Origin: WM-3-3 sp041660045
Lineage (GTDB): Bacteria > Pseudomonadota > Gammaproteobacteria > Methylococcales > Methylomonadaceae
Assembly (NCBI GenBank): GCA_041660045.1
Contig: JBAZXA010000001.1
Span: 310,001 to 374,000, forward strand
DNA length: 64,000 nucleotides
Direction of reading: 5' to 3'
Shown: positions 62,652-64,000 of the stretch, one piece after another
Position numbering within the stretch: position 1 is the first letter of the stretch
How the letters are laid out: every line of letters starts with the position of its first letter
The notes under the pieces: generated by a model
The model's input: the letters and a program-made list of their open reading frames with translations, nothing else
Database searches by the model: none
What the model was told of the DNA's origin: nothing
Program-made: the position numbers and the translations under genes

Positions 62652-64000
62652 TTAAAAGTGTTCGCTAGGTACCGTTGCTGGTGGTGTTGTAAAGGTATGG
62701 TAAGGTGGTGGTGATGGCAAAGTCCACTCGAGACTATGTTTACTCGCATCTTCCCAAACTTCATTACTGACTTTCTCACCTGTACCACCTTTGATGGTGT
62801 CAATTACTATGTATAAAAACAATAATTGGCTAGCACCGAAAATAAATCCACCAATACTGGAAATCATATTCCAATCAGCAAATTGCACAGCATAATCTGG
62901 AATTCTTCTTGGCATACCTGCAAGACCCAGAAAGTGTTGAGGAAAAAATAAGACATTAACTGAAATGGCTGACAACCAAAAATGTAATTGGCCTATCCGT
63001 TCGTTATACATATGGCCAGTCCATTTAGGCAACCAATAATAGCCAGCTGCCATTAAGATAAAGATCGATGCCGGAACTAAGGTGTAATGAAAATGCGCAA
63101 CAATAAAATAGGTATCATGATATTGGAAGTCAACAGGGGCTACTGACATCATTAAACCCGTGAAGCCACCCATGGTAAAAAGCACTACAAATGCAATGGA
63201 AAATAACATAGGTGTTTCAAAAGTCATTGAGCCTTTCCACATTGTAGCGGTCCAGTTAAAAACTTTAACGCCAGTCGGTATGGCAATTAACATTGTTGCA
63301 TACATAAAATAGAGTTCACCAGCGATAGGCATACCGACAGTAAACATATGATGCGCCCAAACGATAAATGACAAGAATGCAATAGATGCAGTTGCATAGA
63401 CCATTGAACTGTAACCAAACAGCGGTTTACGGGCAAATACTGGAATAATAGTCGAGGCAACACCAAAAGTTGGCAAGATCATGACATAAACTTCAGGATG
63501 CCCAAAAAACCAGAAAATATGTTGGTACAAGACAGGATCACCACCACCAGCAGCATCAAAGAAACTGGTGTCAAAAAAACGGTCCGTTAACAACATTGTC
63601 ACCGCACCAGCAAACACCGGCATGATGGCAATTAGTAAAAAGGCAGTGATTAGCCAGGTCCAAACAAATAATGGCATTTTCATTAAAGTCATGGCGGGCG
63701 CGCGCATGTTAAAGATAGTTGCTATTATGTTGATAGCCCCCATAATTGATGAAATACCTAATAAATGCACGGAAAATATTGCAAAAGGAAACGCTTTGCC
63801 TGTTTGTAATATTAATGGTGGATACAAAGTCCAACCACCTGCAGGCGCACCACCTTCCATAAATAAGGTACTGGCCAATAACAGGATACCCGCTACCAAT
63901 AACCAAAAGCTCATGTTATTCATTCTAGGCAATGCCATATCGGGAGCGCCTATCATGAGTGGGATCATCCAATTGGCTAAGCCTACAAAGGCAGGCATCA
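62652..64000 (-). CDS. ctaD: cytochrome c oxidase subunit I, N-terminus beyond the window
   Basis: The visible 449 residues are the C-terminal 80% or so of the haem-copper subunit I; the reading frame is open through the right edge. Active-site residues: GHPEVYVMILP with the cross-linked His-Tyr, WAHHMFTVG with two CuB histidines, the K-channel Lys in IPTGVKVFNW, and VAHFHYTLVPAS with haem ligands. TMGGFTGLMM and the D-channel-side motifs are also normal. It leads the ctaD-small peptide-ctaG-ctaE transcript. Confidence 0.96.
   Translation of the reverse strand, partial: MPAFVGLANWMIPLMIGAPDMALPRMNNMSFWLLVAGILLLASTLFMEGGAPAGGWTLYPPLILQTGKAFPFAIFSVHLLGISSIMGAINIIATIFNMRAPAMTLMKMPLFVWTWLITAFLLIAIMPVFAGAVTMLLTDRFFDTSFFDAAGGGDPVLYQHIFWFFGHPEVYVMILPTFGVASTIIPVFARKPLFGYSSMVYATASIAFLSFIVWAHHMFTVGMPIAGELYFMYATMLIAIPTGVKVFNWTATMWKGSMTFETPMLFSIAFVVLFTMGGFTGLMMSVAPVDFQYHDTYFIVAHFHYTLVPASIFILMAAGYYWLPKWTGHMYNERIGQLHFWLSAISVNVLFFPQHFLGLAGMPRRIPDYAVQFADWNMISSIGGFIFGASQLLFLYIVIDTIKGGTGEKVSNEVWEDASKHSLEWTLPSPPPYHTFTTPPATVPSEHF

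Overview
The window comes from a gammaproteobacterial methylotroph, most likely a type I methanotroph (Methylococcales). The main pointer is the adjacent fhcB-fhcA pair (24.3-27.4 kb), which belongs to the tetrahydromethanopterin-linked formyltransferase/hydrolase complex. Gammaproteobacterial housekeeping genes (rapA, dapC-dapD-dapE, hemH-folE-dusA, ftsEX-rpoH, a cta cytochrome oxidase cluster) and a split class II ribonucleotide reductase (nrdJa/nrdJb) agree with this. Genus and species cannot be fixed from the sequence alone.

Layout. 0-7.5 kb: a partial multiheme cytochrome c, a UPF0182 membrane protein, mepA and a TonB-dependent receptor. 7.5-14.9 kb: a minus-strand signalling operon of TonB receptor, YfiR-like protein, hybrid kinase with a YfiN-like sensor region, and REC-GGDEF-EAL regulator. 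15.2-18.9 kb: rapA and a CvfB-like S1 protein. 18.9-24.1 kb: lysine/peptidoglycan precursor genes dapC, dapD, dapE with a YffB-like gene and a small unknown gene, then an M48 lipoprotein protease and a TlpA-like protein. 24.3-29.2 kb: fhcBA, a Bcp peroxiredoxin, a PNPOx-like flavoprotein and a SemiSWEET. 29.2-38 kb: an inositol monophosphatase-like enzyme, a non-canonical TldD/TldE pair and a 1559-codon BvgS-like kinase with three tandem solute-binding sensor domains. 38-39.9 kb: an AT-rich accessory patch with a two-TM protein of unknown function, and a GNAT enzyme. 40-43 kb: nrdJa-nrdJb behind a pair of NrdR boxes. 43-48 kb: a minus-strand run of dusA, folE, hemH, a membrane-embedded MutS-like ATPase and a lytic transglycosylase.

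48.1-53.2 kb looks like an acquired metal-resistance island: a DMT transporter with a His-rich tail, a frameshifted serine resolvase, chrB-chrA-SOD (chrBAC type) with overlapping start/stop codons, and a decayed ChrB C-terminal-domain gene. 53.4-54.6 kb carries two small envelope proteins.

54.6-64 kb is the most unusual part. The aa3 oxidase cluster (ctaD, a 32-residue membrane peptide, ctaG, ctaE, DUF2909, SURF1, a SCO-like protein) runs directly into ftsY-ftsE-ftsX-rpoH. At the junction heme A synthase (CtaA) and the SRP receptor FtsY form one uninterrupted 657-codon ORF, so the receptor GTPase appears to be anchored to an eight-helix heme-biosynthetic membrane protein. A CIRCE-like palindrome lies just upstream of rpoH. 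I saw no tRNA, rRNA, CRISPR array or complete insertion sequence.
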